Shown: in pieces, positions 15,161 through 22,501 of the stretch
Numbering within the stretch: the first letter of the stretch is position 1
Layout of the letters: every line of letters starts with the position of its first letter
Origin: an uncultured Pelagibacteraceae bacterium
GTDB taxonomy: Bacteria; Pseudomonadota; Alphaproteobacteria; Pelagibacterales; Pelagibacteraceae
Length of the DNA stretch: 37,020 bases
Assembly: GCA_902554785.1 (NCBI GenBank)
Contig: CACDQG010000004.1
Location: 1 to 37,020, forward strand
Reading direction: 5' to 3'
Notes under the pieces: generated by a model
Databases searched by the model: none
What the model was told of the DNA's origin: nothing
What the model saw: only the letters and a program-made list of their open reading frames with translations
Program-made: the position numbers and the translations under genes

Positions 15161-15565
15161 ATGATCGAAATTATGTCTAAAAGCCACATTTATGAATTGA
15201 AAGTTTACGTTGAAGACGTTGACTTTGGTCGAGTATTTTATTCTAGATATCTTCAGTATATCGAGAGAGCTAGAACGGAGCTAATATACGAAAAATTTGG
15301 TCTTACTTTAACTCAACTTATGAACGAGCACGATGTAATGTTTGTCGTTAGGAAATGCAACATTAAATATCTAAAATCAGCAGTTTTTGAAGATAATTTA
15401 AGTGTCGAAACAGCTGTTTTAAAAAAAACCAACGTTAGACTAAACTTGCTTCAAGAGGTTAAAAGAGGAGAGGAAGTTCTTGTTAGTGCAGAAGTAGAAC
15501 TAGCAGTGGTAGATCGAAGTGGGTCAATAAAAAAACTTTCTAAAGAATTTTTTGCAAAAATTTAA
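15161..15565 (+). CDS. ybgC: acyl-CoA thioesterase, YbgC/4-hydroxybenzoyl-CoA thioesterase family
   Basis: A hot-dog-fold protein of about 130 residues. 'VYVEDVDFGRVFYSRYLQYI' carries the catalytic aspartate of the YbgC family (usually YYEDTDAGGVVYH; here the following loop histidine is replaced by Ser), followed by 'ERARTELIYEKFGL' and 'FVVRKCNIKYLKSAVFEDNL'. It hydrolyses acyl-CoA, often linked to the Tol-Pal system, but no tol genes are adjacent. ATGs at 15161 and 15173 are both possible; neither has a good ribosome-binding site, and a TTG at 15137 is less likely. The His-to-Ser change near the active site is worth noting but also occurs in divergent members. Confidence 0.87.
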   Translation: MIEIMSKSHIYELKVYVEDVDFGRVFYSRYLQYIERARTELIYEKFGLTLTQLMNEHDVMFVVRKCNIKYLKSAVFEDNLSVETAVLKKTNVRLNLLQEVKRGEEVLVSAEVELAVVDRSGSIKKLSKEFFAKI

Positions 15566-15587
15566 ATTAGGCTAAGAAACGCCTAAT
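15566..15587 (+). terminator. hairpin just after the thioesterase stop codon
   Basis: ATTAGGC (15566-15572), eight-base loop, GCCTAAT (15581-15587): a perfect 7-bp stem starting one base after the stop. It is not followed by a U-run, so it may be a weak or Rho-assisted terminator or a 3'-end processing structure. Confidence 0.45.
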
Positions 15588-15677
15588 ATCTGCCTAAATT
15601 TTCGTTATAAACTATATTCAACTCAAGTTTGCAAATTCAGCAATACTCGTACAGTTAAAAATAAACTAAAAGGAATC

Positions 15678-15800
15678 ATGAGAATTAAACAATTTAAAAA
15701 AAACAAGTTAAAGACTAATATTAATAAGAAATTAAAAAAAATCTCTCTCTTTGAACTTCAAAATAGTCCAAAATTTCTAAATTTTAGAGTTCGAGCATAA
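15678..15800 (+). CDS. possible 40-residue basic protein
   Basis: This short frame lies in an otherwise gene-free 310-bp stretch. ATG at 15678 is preceded by AAAGGA at the correct spacing (AAAGGAATC-ATG) and runs to TAA at 15800. The product starts 'MRIKQFKKNKLKTNINKKLK' and ends 'KISLFELQNSPKFLNFRVRA': a Lys-rich N-terminal half and a more hydrophobic tail. It is followed 16 bases later by the best stem-loop with a T-run in this part of the window, so it has the layout of a monocistronic unit. Alternatively the transcript is a small RNA and the frame is accidental. The rest of the gap (15588-15677) shows nothing I can identify. Confidence 0.45.
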   Translation: MRIKQFKKNKLKTNINKKLKKISLFELQNSPKFLNFRVRA

Positions 15801-15816
15801 TCTTTCCTCCTAAATA

Positions 15817-15850
15817 AACAGTGGCTTAATCTAATTAGGCCATTGTTTTT
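15817..15850 (+). terminator. intrinsic terminator upstream of purE
   Basis: A 14-bp stem with two G-U pairs: AACAGTGGCTTAAT (15817-15830), loop CTA, ATTAGGCCATTGTT (15834-15847), followed by TTT. It is oriented to end a plus-strand transcript from the 15.6-15.8 kb gap. The stretch TTTCCTCCT (15803-15811) directly before it is complementary to a Shine-Dalgarno sequence. Confidence 0.7.
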
Positions 15851-15875
15851 ATACCAATAATTGTTAAATTAATCT

Positions 15876-16361
15876 GTGAAGCGTAATAAACCGAATAATA
15901 AAGTAGCAATTATTATGGGATCTCAATCGGATCATTCCATAATGAAAGATTGCGCGAAAATTTTAAAGACTCTCAAAATTAAATATCAAATTTCAATAGT
16001 AAGTGCGCACAGAACACCAAAGAGAATGTTTGAATTTGCAGAGTCAGCCTCAAAAAACGGTTTTGGTGTTATTGTAGCTGGCGCAGGGGGCTCAGCCCAT
16101 TTGCCTGGTATGGTGGCATCTTTATCTTCTTTACCAGTAATAGGAGTACCGATAGAAACAAAAAAACTTAAGGGTTTAGATAGTTTGTTATCAATAGTAC
16201 AAATGCCACGTGGATGTCCCGTAGCCACAATGGCAATTAATGGATCTATGAATGCCGGGTTACTTGCTGCCTCGATTATTGGAAATTACGATGAAAAAAT
16301 TAAATCAAATTTAGAAAAGTGGAAACGTTTACAAACCAAATCCATAAAAAAAAAACCATAA
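15876..16361 (+). CDS. purE: 5-(carboxyamino)imidazole ribonucleotide mutase PurE
   Basis: A 161-residue class I PurE. The 'IIMGSQSDHSIMKDCAKIL' signature, 'SIVSAHRTPKRMFEFAESA', 'VIVAGAGGSAHLPGMVAS' and 'VIGVPIE' cover the whole active site, including the histidine of the SAHR loop. It converts N5-CAIR to CAIR in purine synthesis. The start is GTG at 15876, since the first ATG lies inside the conserved GSQSD motif. No strong ribosome-binding site is visible. PurK follows after four bases, so the two act as an operon. Confidence 0.95.
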   Translation: MKRNKPNNKVAIIMGSQSDHSIMKDCAKILKTLKIKYQISIVSAHRTPKRMFEFAESASKNGFGVIVAGAGGSAHLPGMVASLSSLPVIGVPIETKKLKGLDSLLSIVQMPRGCPVATMAINGSMNAGLLAASIIGNYDEKIKSNLEKWKRLQTKSIKKKP

Positions 16362-16365
16362 TTCG

Positions 16366-17409
16366 ATGACAATAAGCACCCTAGGGATTATTGGTTCAGG
16401 TCAGCTTGGAGCATTACTTTGTCAGGCTGCAAAAAAACTTAATATTAAAACTGTAGTAATATCAGATGATGAAAATGGACCTGCCCAAAATTATTCTGAT
16501 GAATTTTTATACTCTCAATACGACAACAAAGAAAAGATAAAAGAATTTGTAAGCAAAGTCGATATTATTACTTATGAGTTTGAAAATATTCCAATAAATA
16601 TTTTAAATGAAATCGATAAAGAAAAAAAAGTTTTACCTAAACCTGAAATAAATAAAATAATTCAAAACAGAAAATTAGAAAAAACTTTCGTCAATGATTT
16701 AGGCATTAAAACTACAGACTGGGCCTTTATCAAACAGGCTGGAGATGTCGAAAAGAATAAAAACTTATTACCTGGAATTTTAAAATCAAATACACTTGGT
16801 TATGATGGACATGGACAATATGTTTTAAACTCTCTTGAAGATGTAAAAAAAAATTGGTGTTTCACTGCTGATTATATTTTAGAAAAAAAGGTAAATTTAA
16901 AAAAAGAAATATCTATTATAATAACAAGATATTTAAATGGTGAAACTTATATTTATGAGCCTATAGAAAATATTCATAAAGACCAAATCTTAAATAATTC
17001 AAAAATCCCTGCAGAAATAAGTAAAGAAATTTATGACGAAGCACAAAGTAAAGCAAAACTTATTTCAGCAAAATTAGATTATGTTGGTACGATGTGTGTA
17101 GAATATTTCATCGATCAAGGTGATAATTTGTTAGTCAATGAAATTGCTCCAAGAGTTCATAATTCAGGTCACCTAACAATAAATGCGTTTTCCGTAAGTC
17201 AATTTTCTGGACATGTTGCAGCTGTGTGTAATCTTGGTGTAAAAAAAGCTGAAAAAATTTCTAATGCTGAAATGTTTAATGTCTTAGGAAAAGATATTGA
17301 GGCTTATAGATCCAAAACATTCAGTAAAAATGAATTTTTTTATGATTACGGAAAAAAATCTATTAAAGATAAAAGAAAAATGGGACACCTTACGATTTTA
17401 AAAAAATAA
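16366..17409 (+). CDS. purK: 5-(carboxyamino)imidazole ribonucleotide synthase PurK
   Basis: A 347-residue ATP-grasp enzyme. 'LGIIGSGQLGALLCQAAKKL' is the N-terminal pre-ATP-grasp fold, 'DIITYEFENIPINIL' and 'LPKPEINKIIQNRKLEKTFV' are typical PurK blocks, and 'LKSNTLGYDGHGQYVL' is the ATP-binding loop. 'LLVNEIAPRVHNSGHLTINA' carries the Mg/ATP ligands, and 'SQFSGHVAAVCNLG' follows. It carboxylates AIR to N5-CAIR using ATP and bicarbonate, feeding PurE directly upstream. Its stop abuts the stop of the convergent dioxygenase gene with no gap. Confidence 0.95.
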   Translation: MTISTLGIIGSGQLGALLCQAAKKLNIKTVVISDDENGPAQNYSDEFLYSQYDNKEKIKEFVSKVDIITYEFENIPINILNEIDKEKKVLPKPEINKIIQNRKLEKTFVNDLGIKTTDWAFIKQAGDVEKNKNLLPGILKSNTLGYDGHGQYVLNSLEDVKKNWCFTADYILEKKVNLKKEISIIITRYLNGETYIYEPIENIHKDQILNNSKIPAEISKEIYDEAQSKAKLISAKLDYVGTMCVEYFIDQGDNLLVNEIAPRVHNSGHLTINAFSVSQFSGHVAAVCNLGVKKAEKISNAEMFNVLGKDIEAYRSKTFSKNEFFYDYGKKSIKDKRKMGHLTILKK

Positions 17410-18219
17410 TTATTTAATTGTTATTCTATGCATAACTCTTCTACAGTTTTTTATTTCACTAGCCATATGCAGAATACTTAAATTATCCCAAAGACAGATA
17501 TCACCTTTTGTCCACTCATATGAAAATATAAACTCTTCTTTGTTTACGTGATCTACTAAATAATTTTTTAAATATTCAGCTTCTTCTTCCTTTACATTTT
17601 TAAGCCTCATTAAATGTCCTGGAGATACATAAAGAGTTTTCTTTTCATCTACAGTAATAACTATTGGATGTTCGGCCTCCATAGTTTCTGAGGATTTTAT
17701 TCCCATTTCTTTTTCTCGTTCAAGTCTTGTTATTGCTATCGGACCTGCAGATGAAAAAACTCCAGTAGCGTCCTTAACTTTTTCTTTTATGTCGTCTGGT
17801 AATTTATCGTAAGCGTTAAAGCCAGATGAGAATATAGTATTACCTTGGCCGACTGGTATTTCCATACCCATTAACATTGTATATCTCGGTCTATCACGCG
17901 CTAAATAGCTTGTATCCTGATGAAGCCAGCTAGAGCCGAAACTTAAATTTTTATCATCAGGCTTTCTCTCGATTACATTTATAAATGGAAATTTTTCATC
18001 CAAACCTTTAAGTCTTGGATATACTACGGGTTGACCTATATTCTTTGCAAAATTTTGATAAGTTTCAGGATCAAGATTTTGCTCTTTTATAAATATAACT
18101 CCGTACTTGTTTAAAATCTTTTTTATTTCTGTTGCCTGATCTTGATCTAGGGATTTTAAATTAATATCATTGATATAAGCTCCAACATTATTTTTTCCCG
18201 GTGAGATAGATAAATTCAT
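17410..18219 (-). CDS. TauD/TfdA-family Fe(II)/2-oxoglutarate dioxygenase
   Basis: A 269-residue member of the TauD/TfdA family. The iron ligands appear as 'SSWLHQDTSYL' (HxD) and a distal His in 'LWDNLSILHMAS', and the 2-oxoglutarate arginine is in the C-terminal 'RVMHRITIK'. 'IFIKEQNLDPETYQNFAKNI' is the conserved N-terminal region. Relatives hydroxylate taurine, chlorophenoxyacetates, carnitine precursors and others; the substrate is not identifiable. The gene is directly downstream of the SRAP gene with no gap, at the end of a four-gene minus-strand run. Confidence 0.9.
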   Translation of the reverse strand: MNLSISPGKNNVGAYINDINLKSLDQDQATEIKKILNKYGVIFIKEQNLDPETYQNFAKNIGQPVVYPRLKGLDEKFPFINVIERKPDDKNLSFGSSWLHQDTSYLARDRPRYTMLMGMEIPVGQGNTIFSSGFNAYDKLPDDIKEKVKDATGVFSSAGPIAITRLEREKEMGIKSSETMEAEHPIVITVDEKKTLYVSPGHLMRLKNVKEEEAEYLKNYLVDHVNKEEFIFSYEWTKGDICLWDNLSILHMASEIKNCRRVMHRITIK

Positions 18220-18846
18220 TTAGTTCAAAGGTTTAATTAAAGCAGGGTCATTATTTACTGGATTATTAACATCTTTTGATATCTCATGAAACTTTAAATT
18301 GGGCGGTTTAATAGAGTTTAATATTTCCATAGCATCTTTTTTAATGTTCAAATAGTTATTAATCTGGCTTTGATTAATAATCATTGGTTCTCTGTGATGG
18401 ATGGTGCTAATTTTTTCAGTAGCTTCTCTAGTAATTATACAAAACTGGTCATTCTGATATATCCCGGCAAAATACATCAAATCATCATCCTTTTTTGAAA
18501 AATAATAGGGAGTTTTTGTTTTATCTTCCCTTTTCCATTCATAATACCCATCAGCAGGAATAATACATCTTGATGTTTGGATAAGACTCTTAAAAGTAAT
18601 TTTTTCCATAAGAGTTTCTCTTCTTGCATTAATAAGTGGAGAAAACTTATCCAATTTTTTAGACCAACTCGGAACTAATCCCCACTCATAAAGTTCAAGA
18701 GCCTTACCATTTGAATATGATTTAATTACGGGTAACTTTTGAGTAGGGTGTGCATTATAATTATCTGTATCTTCAACCTTTATGTTTGTTTTTACCAAAT
18801 CAGCCGTTTTAGTAACTGGTTTTCGAATACTATATCTTCCACACAT
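18220..18846 (-). CDS. yedK: SOS response-associated peptidase family protein (SRAP; YedK/HMCES)
   Basis: A 208-residue SRAP domain. The catalytic Cys2 is exposed after Met removal ('MCGRYSIRKP'), and 'NAHPTQKLPVI', 'WGLVPSWSKKLDKFSPLINA', 'RCIIPADGYYEWKR' (catalytic Glu) and 'STIHHREPMII' (active-site His) follow in order. The family crosslinks through Cys2 to abasic sites in single-stranded DNA and protects them. The variants 'NAHPTQ' (for N.AP.Q) and 'IHHREP' (for IHDRMP) are minor. Its ATG overlaps the stop of a tiny upstream gene (TAATG). Confidence 0.93.
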   Translation of the reverse strand: MCGRYSIRKPVTKTADLVKTNIKVEDTDNYNAHPTQKLPVIKSYSNGKALELYEWGLVPSWSKKLDKFSPLINARRETLMEKITFKSLIQTSRCIIPADGYYEWKREDKTKTPYYFSKKDDDLMYFAGIYQNDQFCIITREATEKISTIHHREPMIINQSQINNYLNIKKDAMEILNSIKPPNLKFHEISKDVNNPVNNDPALIKPLN

Positions 18847-18956
18847 TATTTATTTTTTCTCTCTCTTTTAAGCTTTCTTTTTTCTTTAAAAGATAATTTG
18901 GCTTTTTTTTTAAAGCTTCTATCTTTTTGACTTTTACCCGAATATCTTTTTGACAT
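18846..18956 (-). CDS. tiny highly basic 36-residue protein
   Basis: An ATG at 18956 opens a 36-codon frame ending in TAA at 18848-18846, one base overlapping the SRAP ATG (TAATG). That overlap style recurs at other certain gene junctions in this window and is the best evidence that the frame is real. The product begins 'MSKRYSGKSQKDRSFKKKAK' and ends 'LSFKEKRKLKRERKNK', about half Lys/Arg, resembling ribosomal-protein tails or nucleic-acid-binding peptides. It lies two bases after the FAH-family gene stop. No function is assignable; binding to RNA or DNA is inference from charge only. Confidence 0.6.
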   Translation of the reverse strand: MSKRYSGKSQKDRSFKKKAKLSFKEKRKLKRERKNK

Positions 18957-18958
18957 AA

Positions 18959-19795
18959 TTATTCATCTATTATTTCATGAAATTGCTCACCTAGTCCATC
19001 TACTTTTAAGTGAAGTTTGTCACCTGCCTTTAGAAATTCAGGTTTTTCCATTTCCATTGCTGTACCAGCAGGTGTCCCGGTAGTGATAATTGTGCCAGGA
19101 TATAAAGTCATAAATTGACTTAAGTGAGAAATTAAAAAATTGAAATTAAAAATCATTCTCCCTGTATTTCCAGTTTGTCTTCTGTTGCCATTTACATCTA
19201 ACGTTAAATTAATATTATTTAAGTTTTTTATTTCATCTTTGGTCACAAGGTAAGGCCCTGTTGGTCCTGCTATAGATTTACCCTTGATCCATTGACCACC
19301 TCTTTCTTTTTGCCAAGACCTTTCAGATATGTCATTAACGATACAATAGCCAAATACATAATCTTGAGTATTTTCTTCTTGAATATATTTGCCTTCCCGA
19401 CCAATAATCACTCCAACTTCAACCTCGTAATCCATTTTACTAGCAGATTTAGGTTTTGCTATTTGATCATTAGGACCCTGAATACATCCAGAGCTTTTAT
19501 TAAAAACAATTGGTTCAGTTGGTAATTTTGATTTGGTGCCATCTGCATGTGCTTTATAATTTAAACCTATTGCTAAAAAATCTACGGGATTTGAGATGCA
19601 AGCCCCAATTCTAATATTTGAGTTGATTTCTTTAAGCTCTGATAATTTTAATTTTTTTAATTTATTTAATGTTTCTTCATTAATTGTTTGAGGATTTAAA
19701 TCTTTAATATGTTCTGATAAATCCCTAATGACATTATTACCGTCTAAGGCAGCAACAATTTCACTTCCTATCTCACCAACTCTTAATAATTTCAT
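18959..19795 (-). CDS. fumarylacetoacetate hydrolase (FAH) family protein
   Basis: A 278-residue FAH-fold enzyme. The metal and substrate motifs 'GLNYKAHADGTKSKLPTEPI', 'MDYEVEVGVIIGREGKYI', 'GYCIVNDISERSWQKERGGQ', 'WIKGKSIAGPTGPYLV' and 'ITTGTPAGTAMEMEKPEFL' are all present. Relatives include ureidoglycolate lyase, acylpyruvate hydrolases, HpaG-type isomerases and oxaloacetate decarboxylases, so the exact reaction is open. It leads a minus-strand run with the tiny basic protein, SRAP and TauD-family genes. Start is the first ATG of the frame. Confidence 0.9.
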   Translation of the reverse strand: MKLLRVGEIGSEIVAALDGNNVIRDLSEHIKDLNPQTINEETLNKLKKLKLSELKEINSNIRIGACISNPVDFLAIGLNYKAHADGTKSKLPTEPIVFNKSSGCIQGPNDQIAKPKSASKMDYEVEVGVIIGREGKYIQEENTQDYVFGYCIVNDISERSWQKERGGQWIKGKSIAGPTGPYLVTKDEIKNLNNINLTLDVNGNRRQTGNTGRMIFNFNFLISHLSQFMTLYPGTIITTGTPAGTAMEMEKPEFLKAGDKLHLKVDGLGEQFHEIIDE

Positions 19796-19819
19796 TAATT
19801 AATTTTAGTATTGGAATCG

Positions 19820-20266
19820 TTATTTTACAAATCTTTTGATTCTTTCCTCAGTGGTCGTTTCAGGACCAGAGTATGGGGTTTCGTAACTATTAGTCCTTGT
19901 TAATACATCAATTCCTTTAGTAAAAATGAAGATAAAAAAAACAATAAAAAAGACTGCAAATATTTTTGCAGGGTTATAATTACCGGATTGAAAAACACTG
20001 ACTGGTTGTTCTTGTTTTTTGTGAAAAAATTTAAATGTTAAGTAAACTGCTATTATTAATCCAATATGTGCCATAACTACTCCAGCCCAACCAAAAATAA
20101 AAGAGGTTACACTAAATACATAGAGACTAAATACAGTGGACCAAACAAATGACAAAACAATTAAAATTTGAAGCCTTACAGACTTTGGCAAACTTCTTAA
20201 GTCATTTTTACTATCATCAAACATGATGTTTGCAGCTTCAGTCATCCAATTTTTAAAACTTTCCAT
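19820..20266 (-). CDS. membrane protein of unknown function
   Basis: A 148-residue protein with a soluble N-terminal third ('TEAANIMFDDSKNDLRSLPK'), three hydrophobic segments (about residues 33-53, 58-80 and 106-120), and a short polar C-terminus containing 'SGPETTTEERIKRFVK'. Charges suggest N-in topology. I do not recognise a family. It stands between the FAH gene and the flavodoxin-fold oxidoreductase gene on the same strand, with gaps of 24 and 38 bp. Confidence 0.72.
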   Translation of the reverse strand: MESFKNWMTEAANIMFDDSKNDLRSLPKSVRLQILIVLSFVWSTVFSLYVFSVTSFIFGWAGVVMAHIGLIIAVYLTFKFFHKKQEQPVSVFQSGNYNPAKIFAVFFIVFFIFIFTKGIDVLTRTNSYETPYSGPETTTEERIKRFVK

Positions 20267-20304
20267 AACAGCCTTATATACTCTTTAAATTGAAATTTAA
20301 ATTA

Positions 20305-20883
20305 TTATAAATTTCGCACTAGTTTTCTTACTTTTTGCATATGTGAATTAAATTTTTCTTGTGTCATACCTGGTAAAACTTCATAAAATCTTATGTAGGT
20401 TGTTTCCATTCCACCAAGCTTTAAAACTCCAGCTTTAATTCTCCTAAATGGAATATTTTGAAACCAGGTTTGAATTGAAAACCAATTTCCACCGTAAGAC
20501 ATCGACATTATAGCTTTTCTACCTTTCATAGCACCAGCAACAGGATAACCCCAATTACCAACAAGTCTTTTAAAAGAGAAAAACCATTTAGGAGCTAAAG
20601 TTAAATCAATCCAATTTTCTAAAATTGCAGTCGCTCTAAGATTGTAACAAGGTGAAATCATAAATAATACATCACTTGCTTCTAATCTTTTTCTATAATC
20701 TAAAATTTGATCATTAGGTCCAGAACCGTCAAAAAAAGGAATTGGTTTTTCCTCATGTAAATTAATTAAATCAATTTGATGACCTAATTTTTTTGCTTCA
20801 TCGATAAAAACATCTCTTACAGAGGCATTAAATGATTTTTTTATATCATGATGACCGTAAACGATAAAAATTTTTTTAGACAT
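20305..20883 (-). CDS. flavodoxin-fold NAD(P)H oxidoreductase (NQO1/KefF/MdaB-like)
   Basis: A 192-residue protein of the flavodoxin-like fold 2 family. 'FIVYGHHDIKKSFNASVRDV' is the FMN/FAD phosphate-binding start, 'ASDVLFMISPCYNLRATAIL' and 'WIDLTLAPKWFF' are the central flavin blocks, and 'MKGRKAIMSMSYGGNWFS' is the second nucleotide-contact region. It likely reduces quinones or similar compounds with NAD(P)H. It is preceded two bases upstream by a small two-helix membrane protein gene on the same strand. Confidence 0.87.
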   Translation of the reverse strand: MSKKIFIVYGHHDIKKSFNASVRDVFIDEAKKLGHQIDLINLHEEKPIPFFDGSGPNDQILDYRKRLEASDVLFMISPCYNLRATAILENWIDLTLAPKWFFSFKRLVGNWGYPVAGAMKGRKAIMSMSYGGNWFSIQTWFQNIPFRRIKAGVLKLGGMETTYIRFYEVLPGMTQEKFNSHMQKVRKLVRNL

Positions 20884-20885
20884 CT

Positions 20886-21041
20886 TTATTTGTCTATATC
20901 ATTTTTTTCATTTTTTCGTATTAGAAATCCTGAACCTATCCCCACTGCAATAGCTGATATAACCCATGAGTATTCTTGTTCGCTGAAAAGAACTAATAGA
21001 CCAAAACCTATAATGATTACCCCTAAAAGCTTATTATCCAT
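20886..21041 (-). CDS. small two-helix membrane protein, 51 residues
   Basis: ATG at 21041 to TAA at 20888-20886, ending two bases before the oxidoreductase start on the same strand. The product has two hydrophobic segments: 'LLGVIIIGFGLLVLF' and 'WVISAIAVGIGSGFLI', joined by a short polar loop, with a charged tail 'RKNEKNDIDK'. Phase with the next gene, tight spacing and clear membrane topology support a real gene. Function unknown. The start region coincides with a plus-strand TTGACA. Confidence 0.6.
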   Translation of the reverse strand: MDNKLLGVIIIGFGLLVLFSEQEYSWVISAIAVGIGSGFLIRKNEKNDIDK

Positions 21042-21068
21042 TGACAAATATAAACCTTATATTAAAGT
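21041..21068 (+). promoter_or_regulatory. possible promoter for the small gene at 21163
   Basis: TTGACA (21041-21046), a perfect -35 consensus, is followed after 16 bases by TAAAGT (21063-21068), a four-of-six match to a -10 box. It would give a leader of about 90 nt with two hairpins. It overlaps the start codon of the minus-strand small membrane protein gene. Confidence 0.4.
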
Positions 21069-21075
21069 TTACTTA

Positions 21076-21117
21076 CCCATCTGTCATGGGAAAAAAGACT
21101 CGGCATTCGACATGCCG
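21076..21117 (+). promoter_or_regulatory. two adjacent hairpins in the leader of the small gene at 21163
   Basis: CCCAT-CTGTC-ATGGG (21076-21090) and CGGCAT-TCGAC-ATGCCG (21101-21117) are two perfect short stems, each with a five-base loop ending in C, separated by AAAAAAGACT. After them comes an unpaired purine-rich stretch leading to AAAGGAG and the ATG. I do not match it to a known riboswitch class. Confidence 0.4.
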
Positions 21118-21162
21118 GACCTATAAAGGGTTGCAAAGTCGGTAGAAATGAAAGGAGTTGCT

Positions 21163-21354
21163 ATGAATAGATTTAGCAAACTGTATGGAAATTCTGCCGT
21201 TAAAAAAGCTGAGCAGAAACTCTCAATGCAGTTAAGTAAAAACCAAAAAGCCCCCGAGGCTAACGCCAATGGAACTGCTGGTTATTTGGTTAAAAACGGA
21301 AAAAATTCCGGAAAAATTTTGAAGCATTTAAAAACTGATAAAAATCAGCTTTAA
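21163..21354 (+). CDS. small basic protein of unknown function, 63 residues
   Basis: The start is ATG 21163, because AAAGGAG ends six bases upstream; an in-frame ATG at 21148 lies just before that ribosome-binding site. The product begins 'MNRFSKLYGNSAVKKAEQKL' and ends 'ILKHLKTDKNQL'. It is Lys/Asn/Gln-rich, without membrane segments or cysteines, and probably soluble. The strong ribosome-binding site, structured leader and following G-rich hairpin suggest a well-expressed single-gene unit. No family recognised. Confidence 0.68.
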   Translation: MNRFSKLYGNSAVKKAEQKLSMQLSKNQKAPEANANGTAGYLVKNGKNSGKILKHLKTDKNQL

Positions 21355-21365
21355 ACTTTTATAGG

Positions 21366-21387
21366 GTGGGGACTTTAAAATCCCCAC
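21366..21387 (+). terminator. G-rich hairpin after the small gene
   Basis: GTGGGGA (21366-21372), eight-base loop, TCCCCAC (21381-21387). It lies 12 bases after the stop at 21354 and before the RlmN-like start at 21410. Only a weak T-rich stretch follows, so termination may be partial. Confidence 0.55.
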
Positions 21388-21409
21388 TCAAGTCTTTAAT
21401 ATCCTCTCA

Positions 21410-22501
21410 ATGGAAAAACAAAATTTTTATGATCTTAATTTTGATCAATTAAAAACTTTTTTAATTGAAAAAGGAGAAGTTGAGCCAAAAAAAGCAAAGA
21501 TGAGGTCTCAACAACTTTTTAATGCAGTTTATAAAAAAAATATTAAAAGTTTTGATGAGCTAACAACATTTGGAGTTGAGCTTAGAGGTAAGATCAAAAA
21601 TTTAATTAGTTTAGAAAAACCGAAAATTATAGATGTTCAAAAATCTAAGGACGGGACTATAAAATTTCTTTTAGAGCTTAAAGATAAACGTAATGTTGAG
21701 ACAGTCCTTATTCCGGATAAATCCCAAAGCAGATATACAATTTGTTTATCTGTATCAGTGGGTTGTTATCTCTCTTGCGAATTTTGTGCAACAGCTCAAA
21801 TTTCAAAAAAATTAGTAAGGAATTTATCACCAGGTGAAATAATTTCTCAAATAATTTTAAGTAAAGATTACATCAATGATTGGTCAACACAGAAAAAAAT
21901 AACCAATCAGGTATTGATGGGTGAGGGCTCACCTTTTCTGAATTTAGATAATGTTAAAGTTGCTATAGATAATTCAAAAAATAAAGATGGCTTAGAATAC
22001 GGAAGAACCAGAATCACAGTCAGCACTGTGGGAGTTGGAATTAAAAAAGATAATTTAGATGCAATAGAGTGGGCTGCAAATGAGTTAGATGTTTATCTTG
22101 CATGGAGTTTACATAGTTCTATACCAAAACACAGATCAGAATTAATGCCAATAAATGATAAATATTCAATTAATTCACTATTACCAAAACTAAAAAAGTA
22201 TTATGAAAAAACAAAATTACCTATTTTTATTGAGTGGATATGTTTAGACGAGAATTTAACAGATGCACACGCTAAAGAACTGATAAAAATTATGAAAAAA
22301 GTTCCTTCAAAATTAAATTTAATTGAATTTAATCCTCTTTCAAACAAAGATTTCAAACCAGCGACTCAAGAAAATATAGATAAGTTTTCTAAAACAATTC
22401 AAGAAGCTGGATTTCTCTCTTTGTTTAGAAGAAGTAGAGGTAGAGACATAAATGCATCTTGTGGATCGTTAGCAAATAGTAAAGCTATTCTTAATGGATA
22501 A
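21410..22501 (+). CDS. rlmN: RlmN-like 23S rRNA (adenine-C2)-methyltransferase, radical SAM
   Basis: A 363-residue radical-SAM enzyme. The [4Fe-4S] motif CxxxCxxC is at C119, C123 and C126 ('GCYLSCEFCATAQ'). Other family features are 'VETVLIPDKSQSRYTICLSV', 'VLMGEGSPFLNLDNV', 'RITVSTVGVG', 'LAWSLHSSIPKHRSELMP', 'FIEWICLDENLTDAHAKEL' and the C-terminal 'RRSRGRDINASCGSLA' with the methyl-carrying cysteine. It methylates C2 of an adenine in 23S rRNA (and tRNA in RlmN). The sequence is rather divergent ('GEGSP' for GMGEP), so a paralogous substrate is possible. Its 3' end overlaps the next gene by eight bases. Confidence 0.88.
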   Translation: MEKQNFYDLNFDQLKTFLIEKGEVEPKKAKMRSQQLFNAVYKKNIKSFDELTTFGVELRGKIKNLISLEKPKIIDVQKSKDGTIKFLLELKDKRNVETVLIPDKSQSRYTICLSVSVGCYLSCEFCATAQISKKLVRNLSPGEIISQIILSKDYINDWSTQKKITNQVLMGEGSPFLNLDNVKVAIDNSKNKDGLEYGRTRITVSTVGVGIKKDNLDAIEWAANELDVYLAWSLHSSIPKHRSELMPINDKYSINSLLPKLKKYYEKTKLPIFIEWICLDENLTDAHAKELIKIMKKVPSKLNLIEFNPLSNKDFKPATQENIDKFSKTIQEAGFLSLFRRSRGRDINASCGSLANSKAILNG

